Shown here piece by piece: positions 1 through 6,934 of a stretch of 8,202 bases of DNA (position 1 is its first letter; the number at the start of each line of letters is the position of its first letter). The position numbers were made by a program, and so were the translations under genes. Source of the DNA: Peptoniphilus_A sp050943655 (GTDB taxonomy: Bacteria > Bacillota > Clostridia > Tissierellales > Peptoniphilaceae); the NCBI RefSeq assembly GCF_050943655.1, contig NZ_JBMNPQ010000065.1:1-8202 (forward strand), written 5' to 3'. Below the pieces are notes generated by a model, which did no database searches, was not told the origin of the DNA, and worked only from the letters and a program-made list of their open reading frames with translations.

Positions 1-84
1 TTTAAATAATTTTTAAATTGCTTTTCTTATTAGTTTTTATAATCAATTCATATTTATTAATAATTGGGGCACGATAAAACCTTA

Positions 85-118
85 ATTCCACTAAGTGGAA
101 TATCTTCCACAATCCACT
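85..118. promoter_or_regulatory. Palindrome with extra half-sites upstream of nifJ (candidate operator)
   Basis: Bases 85-101 form a perfect inverted repeat: ATTCCACT, a single central A, then AGTGGAAT. The core TCCAC recurs on the same strand at 106-110 and 113-117, giving three forward copies and one reverse copy (GTGGA, 95-99) within about 32 bases. The cluster ends about 40 bases before the -35 box of the nifJ promoter. No run of T follows the palindrome, so it does not look like a terminator for an upstream gene. It does not match the Rex, CcpA cre or CodY consensus sites as I know them. A binding site for a regulator of nifJ is inference; the repeat itself is seen directly. Confidence 0.45.
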
Positions 119-157
119 AATTGCAATAATTAGAGAAAATTTATTTCTAATATATTA

Positions 158-186
158 TTGAATTATTTATTAATAAGACCTATAAT
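158..186 (+). promoter_or_regulatory. Sigma-A-type promoter of nifJ
   Basis: A -35 box TTGAAT (158-163, 4 of 6 consensus bases) is followed by exactly 17 bases and a perfect -10 box TATAAT (181-186). Transcription would start near 193, giving a leader of about 48 bases. This is the best promoter match in the 240 bases before nifJ and sits in the expected place. A second TATAAT lies at 38-43 but has no properly spaced -35 box. Confidence 0.75.
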
Positions 187-240
187 TATATATAGTATGG
201 TTGTTTTATATTAATAAACTTATAAATTTAGGAGGCAAAA

Positions 241-3200
241 ATGGCAAAAACATTTAAAACAATGGATGGAAACGAAGCAGCTGCTCACGTAGCTTATGCT
301 TTTTCCGATGTGGCATGTATTTATCCAATTACTCCTTCTTCACCAATGGCTGAACATATTGATGCTTGGGCATCACATGGCAGAAAAAACATTTTTGGTC
401 AAGAAGTTATGGTTAAAGAACTTCAATCAGAAGGTGGGGCAGCAGGTGCAGTACACGGTGCATTACAAGCTGGTTCATTAACATCTACTTATACAGCTTC
501 ACAAGGATTATTACTTATGTTACCAAATATGTATAAAATTGCAGGAGAATTACTACCTGGAGTATTCCACGTAGCAGCAAGAGCACTTGCATCTCACGCA
601 CTTTCAATCTTTGGTGACCACCAAGACGTTATGGCAGCACGTGCATCAGGTTTTGCTATGCTTGCATCAGGCTCAGTTCAAGAAGCTATGGACTTAGCTG
701 GAGTTGCACACTTATCTGCAATTAAAGGAAGAGTACCTTTCGTTCACTTCTTTGATGGATTTAGAACATCTCACGAAATTCAAAAGATCGAAGTACTTGA
801 TTATGATGATTTAGCAAAATTAGTTGATAAAGATGCTGTTAAAGCATTTAAAGAAAGAGCATTAAACCCATCTGATCCAGAAATCAGAGGTACAGCTCAA
901 AACCCAGATATTTATTTCCAAGAAATAGAAGCTTCAAATAGATTCTACACTGACATAGTTGGAATTACTGAAGATTACATGAAACAAATTTCTGACTTAA
1001 CTGGAAGAAAATATGATCTATTCACATATTATGGAGATGAAGAAGCAACTGATATTATCATTGCAATGGGTTCTGTTACAGAAACTATTGAAGAAGTTGT
1101 TGACTTCTTAAATGCAGAAGGACAAAAAACTGGACTTGTTAAAGTTCACCTATATAGACCTTTCTCAGTAGAACACTTACTAAAAGCAATTCCTGAAACT
1201 GTAGAAAGAATTGCAGTTCTAGATAGAACTAAAGAAAAAGGTGCAGATGGACAACCTCTTTACCTTGATGTTAGAAATGTATTCTACGAAAAAGAAAATA
1301 AACCACTAATCGTTGGCGGTATCTACGGACTAGGTTCTAAGGACACTAACCCAACTGATATTCTATCTGTATTTGATAATTTAAAATCAGACGAACCAAA
1401 GAATGACTTTACAATCGGAATTGTTGACGATGTAACTAACAAATCACTTCCAATCAACAGAACTATTACTACTGAACCTAAGGGAACTATCAGATGTAAA
1501 TTCTGGGGATTCGGATCTGACGGAACAGTTGGAGCTAACAAATCTGCAATTAAGATTATCGGCGACAACACAGATATGTATGCTCAAGGATATTTTGACT
1601 ATGACTCTAAAAAATCTGGTGGAGTTACAATGTCTCACTTAAGATTTGGAGAAAATAGAATTACATCAACATATCTATTGACAGAAACTGATTTTATATC
1701 TTGCTCTAAACAATCTTATGTATATTCATATAACCTACTTAGAGGACTTAAAAAAGGTGGAAAATTCTTACTAAACACTGTTTGGTCTGAAGATGAATTA
1801 GAAGAACACCTTCCAGGATATATGAAGAAATATATTGCAGACAATGATATTGAATTCTATATCATTAACGCAACTAAGATAGCATCTGAAATTGGACTTG
1901 GTGGAAGAACTAATATGGTAATGCAATCTGCATTCTTTAAACTATCTCAAGTTCTACCTATTGAACAAGCTACTAAACTTCTAAAAGAAGCTATCGTAAA
2001 AGATTACGGTGCAAAAGGTGACGATATAGTTCAAATGAACTATAAAGCAGTTGACGAAGGAATCGAAGCTTTAGTTAAAGTTGAAGTTAAAGATTCTTGG
2101 AAAGATGCTGATGCAACAGTTGAAAGCAAAATTCCAGGAGCACCTGATTTTATTAATAACATTCTAATCCCAATGAACAGACAAGAAGGTAATGATCTAC
2201 CTGTATCTGCATTTGTTGGAATGGAAGATGGTACATTCCCATCTGGAACAAGCCGTTACGAAAAGAGAGGTATAGCTGTAAATGTTCCTCACTGGAAGAT
2301 TGAAAACTGTATCCAATGTAACCAATGTTCACTTGTATGTCCACACGCTGTAATTAGACCTTTCTTACTTGATGAAGAAGAAAAAGCTGAAGCACCTTCA
2401 ACATTTGAAACTAAGAAAGCTCTAGGAAAAGACCTAAAAGATTATGAATACAGAATTCAAATCTCACCACTTGACTGTACAGGTTGTGGTAACTGTGCAC
2501 AAGTTTGTCCAGCAAAAGAAAAAGCTCTAGTTATGAGCCCATACGAAGATGAAATTCACAAACAAGTAATTAACTGGGAATATGCATCTAATTATGTATC
2601 TTCAAAAGAAGACAAAATTGAACCTAATAACTTTAAGAACTCTCAATTCCAAACACCATATCTTGAATTCTCAGGAGCATGTGCTGGTTGTGGAGAAACA
2701 CCTTATGTTAAATTAGTTACACAATTATTTGGAGACAGAATGAGCATTGCTAATGCTACAGGATGTACTTCAATTTGGGGAGGTTCAGCTCCTTCAATGC
2801 CATATTGCAAAGACTCTTGTGGCAATGGTCCATCTTGGGCAAACTCTCTATTTGAAGATAACGCAGAATACGGATTTGGTATGGCAGTATCTCAAATTCA
2901 AACTAGAGATAGAGTTAAAAATCTAATGGAAGAATTTATTGAACTTGGCGTTGACGAAGAAGCTAATAAAGTATTTAAAGCTTGGGTTGACGGAAAAGAC
3001 GACTACAAGTCATCTAAACTTGCAACAGCAGATGTTCTAAAAGTATTAGATAAAAACTTTGGAGACGAAAAGGCTGATGAAATCATTGATACATTAAAAG
3101 GATTTGAAAAATTCCTAATTAAGAAGAGTCAATGGATTATCGGTGGAGACGGCTGGGCATATGATATTGGATACGGCGGACTTGACCATGTTCTTGCATC

Positions 3201-3780
3201 TGGAGAAGATATAAACGTACTTGTACTTGATACAGAAGTTTATTCAAACACTGGTGGTCAAGCTTCAAAAGCAACTCCAACAGCTGCAATAGCACAATTT
3301 GCTGCATCTGGTAAAGTTACTAAGAAAAAAGACCTTGGTCTAATGGCAACAACTTACGGCTATGTATATGTTGCACAAGTTGCTCTTGGTGCAGATAAAA
3401 ACCAAGCATTTAAAGCAATCAAAGAAGCAGAAGCATACAATGGTCCTTCTCTAATTATTGCCTACGCTCCATGTATCAACCACGGCATTAAAGTTGGTAT
3501 GGGCTTCTCAATTGAAGAAGAAAAGAAAGCTGTTGAATCAGGTTACTGGCACCTATATAGATTCAATCCTGAACTTAAGAAAGAAGGAAAGAATCCATTT
3601 ATTCTAGATTCTAAAGAACCTACAAGATCTTACAGAGAATTCCTTGACGGAGAAGTTAGATACACTTCACTTAAGAAACTATTCCCTGAAAGAGCAGAAA
3701 GACTTTACGAAGCAGCTGAAGAAAATGCTATGGAAAGATACCAAAGCTATTTAAATATGGCAAAAGAAGACGAAGAATAA
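241..3780 (+). CDS. nifJ: Pyruvate:ferredoxin (flavodoxin) oxidoreductase, complete single-chain enzyme
   Basis: This cytoplasmic enzyme converts pyruvate, CoA and oxidised ferredoxin to acetyl-CoA, CO2 and reduced ferredoxin, the key step feeding ATP and hydrogen/electron balance in anaerobes. The 1179-residue length is normal for the homodimeric family. Domain I carries the pyruvate-site residues T31, E64 and R114 at the same numbers as in the Desulfovibrio africanus enzyme. A gamma-type domain starts around residue 423 (GFGSDGTVGANK). An inserted ferredoxin domain has two 4Fe-4S motifs: C690, C693, C696, C700 and C746, C749, C752, C756. The third, proximal cluster has C814, C817, C842 and C1078. 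The thiamine diphosphate site is GDGWAYDIG (969-977) with SNTGGQ near 1002-1007. No extended C-terminal protective domain is present. The start is set by AGGAGG at 230-235, five bases before ATG. The gene has its own promoter and terminator, so it is probably monocistronic. Leucine codon choice changes near codon 260. Confidence 0.98.
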   Translation: MAKTFKTMDGNEAAAHVAYAFSDVACIYPITPSSPMAEHIDAWASHGRKNIFGQEVMVKELQSEGGAAGAVHGALQAGSLTSTYTASQGLLLMLPNMYKIAGELLPGVFHVAARALASHALSIFGDHQDVMAARASGFAMLASGSVQEAMDLAGVAHLSAIKGRVPFVHFFDGFRTSHEIQKIEVLDYDDLAKLVDKDAVKAFKERALNPSDPEIRGTAQNPDIYFQEIEASNRFYTDIVGITEDYMKQISDLTGRKYDLFTYYGDEEATDIIIAMGSVTETIEEVVDFLNAEGQKTGLVKVHLYRPFSVEHLLKAIPETVERIAVLDRTKEKGADGQPLYLDVRNVFYEKENKPLIVGGIYGLGSKDTNPTDILSVFDNLKSDEPKNDFTIGIVDDVTNKSLPINRTITTEPKGTIRCKFWGFGSDGTVGANKSAIKIIGDNTDMYAQGYFDYDSKKSGGVTMSHLRFGENRITSTYLLTETDFISCSKQSYVYSYNLLRGLKKGGKFLLNTVWSEDELEEHLPGYMKKYIADNDIEFYIINATKIASEIGLGGRTNMVMQSAFFKLSQVLPIEQATKLLKEAIVKDYGAKGDDIVQMNYKAVDEGIEALVKVEVKDSWKDADATVESKIPGAPDFINNILIPMNRQEGNDLPVSAFVGMEDGTFPSGTSRYEKRGIAVNVPHWKIENCIQCNQCSLVCPHAVIRPFLLDEEEKAEAPSTFETKKALGKDLKDYEYRIQISPLDCTGCGNCAQVCPAKEKALVMSPYEDEIHKQVINWEYASNYVSSKEDKIEPNNFKNSQFQTPYLEFSGACAGCGETPYVKLVTQLFGDRMSIANATGCTSIWGGSAPSMPYCKDSCGNGPSWANSLFEDNAEYGFGMAVSQIQTRDRVKNLMEEFIELGVDEEANKVFKAWVDGKDDYKSSKLATADVLKVLDKNFGDEKADEIIDTLKGFEKFLIKKSQWIIGGDGWAYDIGYGGLDHVLASGEDINVLVLDTEVYSNTGGQASKATPTAAIAQFAASGKVTKKKDLGLMATTYGYVYVAQVALGADKNQAFKAIKEAEAYNGPSLIIAYAPCINHGIKVGMGFSIEEEKKAVESGYWHLYRFNPELKKEGKNPFILDSKEPTRSYREFLDGEVRYTSLKKLFPERAERLYEAAEENAMERYQSYLNMAKEDEE

Positions 3781-3816
3781 TTAAAATCGTATAAATTTTA
3801 TATTTATGTAATGTTT

Positions 3817-3850
3817 ACGGCTTTCTCTTTATGAGAGAGCCGTTTTATTA
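3817..3850 (+). terminator. Intrinsic terminator of nifJ
   Basis: An 11-bp stem pairs 3817-3827 (ACGGCTTTCTC) with 3833-3843 (GAGAGAGCCGT), with one G-U pair and a five-base loop TTTAT. It is followed by TTTTATTAT. It starts 36 bases after the nifJ stop codon and separates nifJ from the plsX operon. The sequence before the stem is not a good A-run, so it is probably a one-way terminator. Confidence 0.9.
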
Positions 3851-3870
3851 TATAAAAATCTTTACTAAAC

Positions 3871-3892
3871 TTAATACTTCGTGTAGTATAAA
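3871..3892. promoter_or_regulatory. Imperfect palindrome just upstream of the plsX promoter
   Basis: ATACT (3874-3878) and AGTAT (3885-3889) are inverted copies separated by six bases (TCGTGT). After an A/A mismatch the symmetry continues for two more pairs (TT at 3871-3872 and AA at 3891-3892). It ends a few bases before the -35 box at 3896. It does not fit the 17-bp FapR box that controls plsX in Bacillus. In AT-rich DNA a short repeat like this can arise by chance, so a regulatory role is only a guess. Confidence 0.25.
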
Positions 3893-3895
3893 TTA

Positions 3896-3924
3896 TTGAT
3901 TTTTTTAAAACTTTGAGATATATT
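3896..3924 (+). promoter_or_regulatory. Likely promoter of the plsX-acpP-rnc-radical SAM-smc operon
   Basis: A -35 box TTGATT (3896-3901, 4 of 6) and a -10 box TATATT (3919-3924, 5 of 6) are separated by exactly 17 bases. The start of transcription would be near 3931, leaving a leader of about 19 bases with the plsX ribosome site inside it. It lies downstream of the nifJ terminator. No other terminator or evident promoter is seen between here and smc, so the five genes are probably one transcript. Confidence 0.6.
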
Positions 3925-3949
3925 AAGATAAGGCTTATAGGAGGTAAAG

Positions 3950-4939
3950 ATGAAATTAATTTTTGATATAAATGGCGGAGACAACCGCGAAGAAATAATA
4001 TTGGGAGCCCTAGAAGCCTCCAAAGAATTTAACACAGATATAATACTAGTTGGCGATGAAGACTTTGCTAAAAGTGTATTAGAAAAAAATGAATACGATA
4101 GAGACAGAATTGAAATTGTCGATGCAAAAGAAAATATTGAAAACAATGAAGACCCTGCATTTGCAATTAGAAGAAAAAAGGATTCTTCAATAGTAGTTGC
4201 TCTTAAACTTTTAAAAGAAAATAAAGATTATGCATTTATTTCTGCAGGAAGTACTGGAGCCTTGCTTGCAGGTGGATTATTTATTGTTGGTAGAATAAAG
4301 GGAGTAAAAAGAGGCGTGCTTCCTGTTTATATTCCAGGACTTAAGTCAAAGACAATGGTAATTGACTCTGGTGCAAATATGGACACAAGCCCTGAACTTC
4401 TTTTACAGTTTGCAAATTTGGGTAAAATATTTTTAGAAACTCAATATAAGATTGAAAACCCAAGAATAGGCCTATTAAACATTGGACTTGAAGAAGGCAA
4501 GGGAAATAGCTTAGCTAAAGAAACATATAAATTATTAAAAGAATCAGACCTTAACTTCTGCGGAAATGTTGAGTCAAGAGATATTTCTAATAATGATTGT
4601 GACTTAGTAGTTTGTGATGGCTTTGCTGGTAATATTCTGTTAAAGGGAATAGAAGGAACAGCGAACTTTATTACTAAAATGTTATTTAATGAAGTTAACA
4701 AATCAGATTTAGATGAAAATGTAAAACATGAATTATTTGCCTTAATGAAATCAAAACTAAGTCAATTGGATTCCAATGAAGTTGGCGGAACGCTACTTCT
4801 TGGTATTGATGGAAATATTGTTAAGGCCCACGGAAGTTCAAATAGTGTGGCTATTAAGAACGCTGCAAAATATGCAATCGAAATTAATAAAAATAATGTT
4901 ATTGATAAAATAAAAGAAAGAATGGGAGATGAAAATTAA
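3950..4939 (+). CDS. plsX: Phosphate acyltransferase PlsX (acyl-ACP:phosphate)
   Basis: PlsX makes acyl-phosphate from acyl-ACP and phosphate; PlsY then uses acyl-phosphate to acylate glycerol-3-phosphate at the start of phospholipid synthesis. It is a soluble protein that associates peripherally with the membrane. At 329 residues it is of usual length. Visible family motifs are the N-terminal GGD (9-11), RRKKDSS (74-80), SAGSTGALLAGG (98-109), DSGANMD (139-145), LNIGLEEGKG (176-185), GNVESRDI (205-212), CDGFAGN (222-228) and KAHGSS (292-297). The N-terminal motif is DINGGD instead of the more common DAMGGD. AGGAGGT at 3939-3945 lies five bases before the ATG. The gene opens the operon, and its stop codon shares one base with the acpP start (TAATG). 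The neighbour acpP encodes the carrier of its substrate. Confidence 0.97.
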   Translation: MKLIFDINGGDNREEIILGALEASKEFNTDIILVGDEDFAKSVLEKNEYDRDRIEIVDAKENIENNEDPAFAIRRKKDSSIVVALKLLKENKDYAFISAGSTGALLAGGLFIVGRIKGVKRGVLPVYIPGLKSKTMVIDSGANMDTSPELLLQFANLGKIFLETQYKIENPRIGLLNIGLEEGKGNSLAKETYKLLKESDLNFCGNVESRDISNNDCDLVVCDGFAGNILLKGIEGTANFITKMLFNEVNKSDLDENVKHELFALMKSKLSQLDSNEVGGTLLLGIDGNIVKAHGSSNSVAIKNAAKYAIEINKNNVIDKIKERMGDEN

Positions 4940-5166
4940 TGAGAGAAGATATTCTAAAACTTATAGCAGAACATTTTAACATGGATGTTGACGAACTAAA
5001 CGATAATATGTCTTTTCAAGATGATTTAAATGCAGACTCAATTGAGCTTGTTGAACTAATAATGAGTATTGAGGAAGAATTTGACATTGAAGTATCAGAA
5101 GAAGACTTAGAAAACATCGAAACAATAGGCGATGTAATAGATTATATAGAAGAGCTTGAACAGTGA
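4939..5166 (+). CDS. acpP: Acyl carrier protein
   Basis: This small acidic cytoplasmic protein carries growing fatty acids as thioesters on a 4'-phosphopantetheine arm and donates them to PlsX and other enzymes. The 75 residues match the usual size. The attachment serine is S34 in the motif NADSIELVEL (31-40), where the common DSL is DSI. The rest is the expected helical, Asp/Glu-rich fold with FDIEVSEED (58-66) and a closing IGDVIDYIEEL segment. The ATG overlaps the plsX stop by one base, and GGGAG (4924-4928) lies ten bases upstream within the end of plsX, so reinitiation or coupling is likely. It follows plsX directly: fabD and fabG, which stand between these genes in Bacillus, are absent here. 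Confidence 0.97.
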   Translation: MREDILKLIAEHFNMDVDELNDNMSFQDDLNADSIELVELIMSIEEEFDIEVSEEDLENIETIGDVIDYIEELEQ

Positions 5167-5172
5167 TCTTAA

Positions 5173-5874
5173 ATGGCCGAAAAACTAGATTTATTTCAAG
5201 AAAAAATTGGCTACTATTTTAAAAACATTGACTTATTAAAAACAGCGCTCACTCACAGTTCCTATGTGAATGAAAATAAAATGCATCATTACGAGAGCAA
5301 TGAGAGATTAGAGTTTTTGGGAGATGCAGTACTGGATCTCGTGATAGGTGAGTTTTTATATTTGACATTTCCAAAAGAATCAGAAGGGTATCTATCTAAA
5401 ATTAGATCCGAATGCGTAAATGAACATGTGCTTTCTAAGATATCTAAGGAGATAGGCTTGGGCTCTTTGATCTACTTTGGGAACGGTGAAATCAAAAATG
5501 GAGGAAGATTTAGAGAATCAACTTCATCAGATGCTCTTGAGGCACTAATTGGCGCTATTTATTTAGACTCTTCATTTAAAACATGTGAAGAGTTTGTACT
5601 TAAACTGTTTGGTTCACATATTAATGTTAGTGAAATAAAAACTATAAGTCGAGATTATAAAACTGAGATTCAAGAAATTGCTCAGAAGTATGGAAAAATC
5701 TGCAAGTATGAAATAGTAAAAGAAGAAGGGCCCGACAACGACAAGACATTCTATTGTCACTTGTCAATAGATGATGAGATTGTTGGAAAGGGCGTTGGAA
5801 AGACGAAGAAAAAGGCGACACAAATGGCAGCAAAAGCTGCAATGGATGATTTGGAGGGGAACAAAAATGTCTAA
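5173..5874 (+). CDS. rnc: Ribonuclease III
   Basis: RNase III is a homodimeric Mg-dependent endonuclease that cuts double-stranded RNA, including the rRNA precursor stems. At 233 residues it is full length. The nuclease domain fills roughly residues 5-150 and has the signature NERLEFLGDAVLD (43-55), with E44, E47 and D51, and a second acidic pair D120 and E123 in SDALEALIGAIYLD. These correspond to E. coli E38, E41, D45, D114 and E117. A double-stranded RNA-binding domain follows, about 159-228, ending in the typical basic KTKKKATQMAAKAA. The start is fixed by an in-frame TAA immediately before the ATG (5170-5172). There is no recognisable ribosome site in the six bases after acpP or just before, so translation probably depends on ribosomes finishing acpP. 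The gene's last eight bases overlap the next gene. Confidence 0.97.
   Translation: MAEKLDLFQEKIGYYFKNIDLLKTALTHSSYVNENKMHHYESNERLEFLGDAVLDLVIGEFLYLTFPKESEGYLSKIRSECVNEHVLSKISKEIGLGSLIYFGNGEIKNGGRFRESTSSDALEALIGAIYLDSSFKTCEEFVLKLFGSHINVSEIKTISRDYKTEIQEIAQKYGKICKYEIVKEEGPDNDKTFYCHLSIDDEIVGKGVGKTKKKATQMAAKAAMDDLEGNKNV
5853..5859 (+). promoter_or_regulatory. Ribosome site that fixes the radical SAM gene start
   Basis: GGAGGGG lies seven bases before the ATG at 5867, inside the last codons of rnc. The frame stays open back to an ATG at 5771, which would add 32 residues. That extension is very rich in Arg, Lys, Trp and Gln and is simply the rnc RNA-binding tail read in another frame. The ribosome site and family alignment both support 5867 as the true start. 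Confidence 0.88.
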
Positions 5875-6934
5875 GAGAAATATAATTCCTATTTTTGTTC
5901 CTCATTTTGGTTGTCCCAATGATTGTGTATTTTGCAATCAAAGAAAAATAACTGGTGCATCAACGGATATTTCAAGTAGTGATGTTGAAAAAACTATTTT
6001 GGAATATCTTTCTTATTTTAAGAGAAAAGATAATGTTGAGGTCGCTTTTTATGGTGGAAGCTTTACTGCGATTGAAATAGAAAAACAAAGAGAACTTCTT
6101 GAAGTTGCAAAGAATTTTAAATTAAAAGGCTTAGTTAATTATATTAGACTTTCTACAAGGCCTGATGCTATAAATTTAGAAATACTTGAAAACTTAAAAG
6201 ATAATCTTGTCGACATCATAGAACTTGGTGTTCAAAGTTTGGATAGTGATGTTTTAAAACTTTCAAATCGCGGTCACAACAAAGAGGTTGTTTACGAAGC
6301 AAGTAAATTAATTAAAGAAAACGGATTTAAACTTGGGTTACAACAGATGGTGGGACTGCCTGGAGACGATTATGAAAAGTCTATTTATACGGCGCGAGAG
6401 TTTGTAAAATTAAATCCATATTGTGTTAGGATTTATCCAACACTTGTTATAAAAGAGACAGCGCTAAACTTTCAGTATGAACATGGTTTATATAAGTCAC
6501 TGGATCTAGAAGAGTCCATACCAATTGTTGCCGATATTTTAGATATTTATTATAAAAATGGAATAAATGTAATAAGGGTTGGACTTCAGGCAACAGACAA
6601 TATAAATTTTGATGGAGATGTGGTTGCTGGTGCATTTCACCCAGCATACAGACAATTTGTTGAGTCATATTATATAAAAGTGGCACTTATAAATTATTTT
6701 AAAGAGAGCAAAAATCTTAAAGATGAAATTATAATTAAAGCCAACGGGAAAAATATTTCAAATATTAGTGGACAGAAAAAAGCTAACAAGGAAGAAATAA
6801 TTTCCAAATTAAATTTAAAAAATTTAAAATTAATGGAAGAAAATTTAGATGATTATACAGTGAGAATTCTATCGAAAAGAGAAGAATTAATAGATATTAG
6901 AAATTACTATAGGATGAGTTATAAATGTTCTTAA
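5867..6934 (+). CDS. Elp3-like radical SAM protein without acetyltransferase domain
   Basis: This is a radical S-adenosylmethionine enzyme of 355 residues; its substrate is not known from the sequence. The 4Fe-4S ligands are C16, C20 and C23 in FGCPNDCVFCNQ, the CxxxCxxC signature. Other family signs are FYGGSFTAI (61-69, SAM-binding GG region), STRPDAI (96-102), ELGVQSLD (119-126), QQMVGLPGD (159-167) and VRIYPTLVIKETAL, which closely resembles the core of Elp3 proteins. Elp3 proper is longer and carries a GNAT acetyltransferase domain for tRNA wobble-uridine modification. Here only a short lysine-rich tail of about 75 residues remains, so tRNA modification of that type is not assured. Similar genes lie between rnc and smc in other clostridia. 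The gene overlaps rnc by 8 bases and smc by 10. I am sure of the superfamily and unsure of the reaction. Confidence 0.9.
   Translation: MSKRNIIPIFVPHFGCPNDCVFCNQRKITGASTDISSSDVEKTILEYLSYFKRKDNVEVAFYGGSFTAIEIEKQRELLEVAKNFKLKGLVNYIRLSTRPDAINLEILENLKDNLVDIIELGVQSLDSDVLKLSNRGHNKEVVYEASKLIKENGFKLGLQQMVGLPGDDYEKSIYTAREFVKLNPYCVRIYPTLVIKETALNFQYEHGLYKSLDLEESIPIVADILDIYYKNGINVIRVGLQATDNINFDGDVVAGAFHPAYRQFVESYYIKVALINYFKESKNLKDEIIIKANGKNISNISGQKKANKEEIISKLNLKNLKLMEENLDDYTVRILSKREELIDIRNYYRMSYKCS

Noticed and set aside
38..43. Second TATAAT as an upstream promoter
   Set aside because: No -35 box at 16-18 bases; the candidates fall at 14 or 19 bases, and such hexamers are common in AT-rich DNA.
1..240. 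Riboswitch or T-box leader before nifJ
   Set aside because: The likely transcript leader is only about 48 bases. No conserved T-box sequence or riboswitch core is visible, and a possible AATTGGGG/CCTTAATT pairing (62-69 with 80-87) lies upstream of the promoter.
296..481. Small + strand frame within the start of nifJ
   Set aside because: Lies wholly inside a certain gene in another frame, has no ribosome site and no recognisable product.
1678..1700. TTGACA followed by TATATC inside nifJ
   Set aside because: Spacing of 11 bases is wrong for a promoter and it lies in conserved coding sequence.
3852..3868. Possible FapR box (contains TACTAA)
   Set aside because: Only one half-site matches; the 11 bases before it agree poorly with the FapR consensus.
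3871..4146. Minus-strand open frame covering the start of plsX
   Set aside because: Runs antisense through plsX and its promoter; Ser/Phe/Ile-rich composition typical of the reverse complement of Glu/Lys/Asp-rich genes.
5771..5866. A 32-residue N-terminal extension of the radical SAM gene starting at ATG 5771
   Set aside because: It is the rnc RNA-binding tail in another frame, has an improbable Arg/Lys/Trp/Gln-rich composition, and the strong ribosome site points to 5867.
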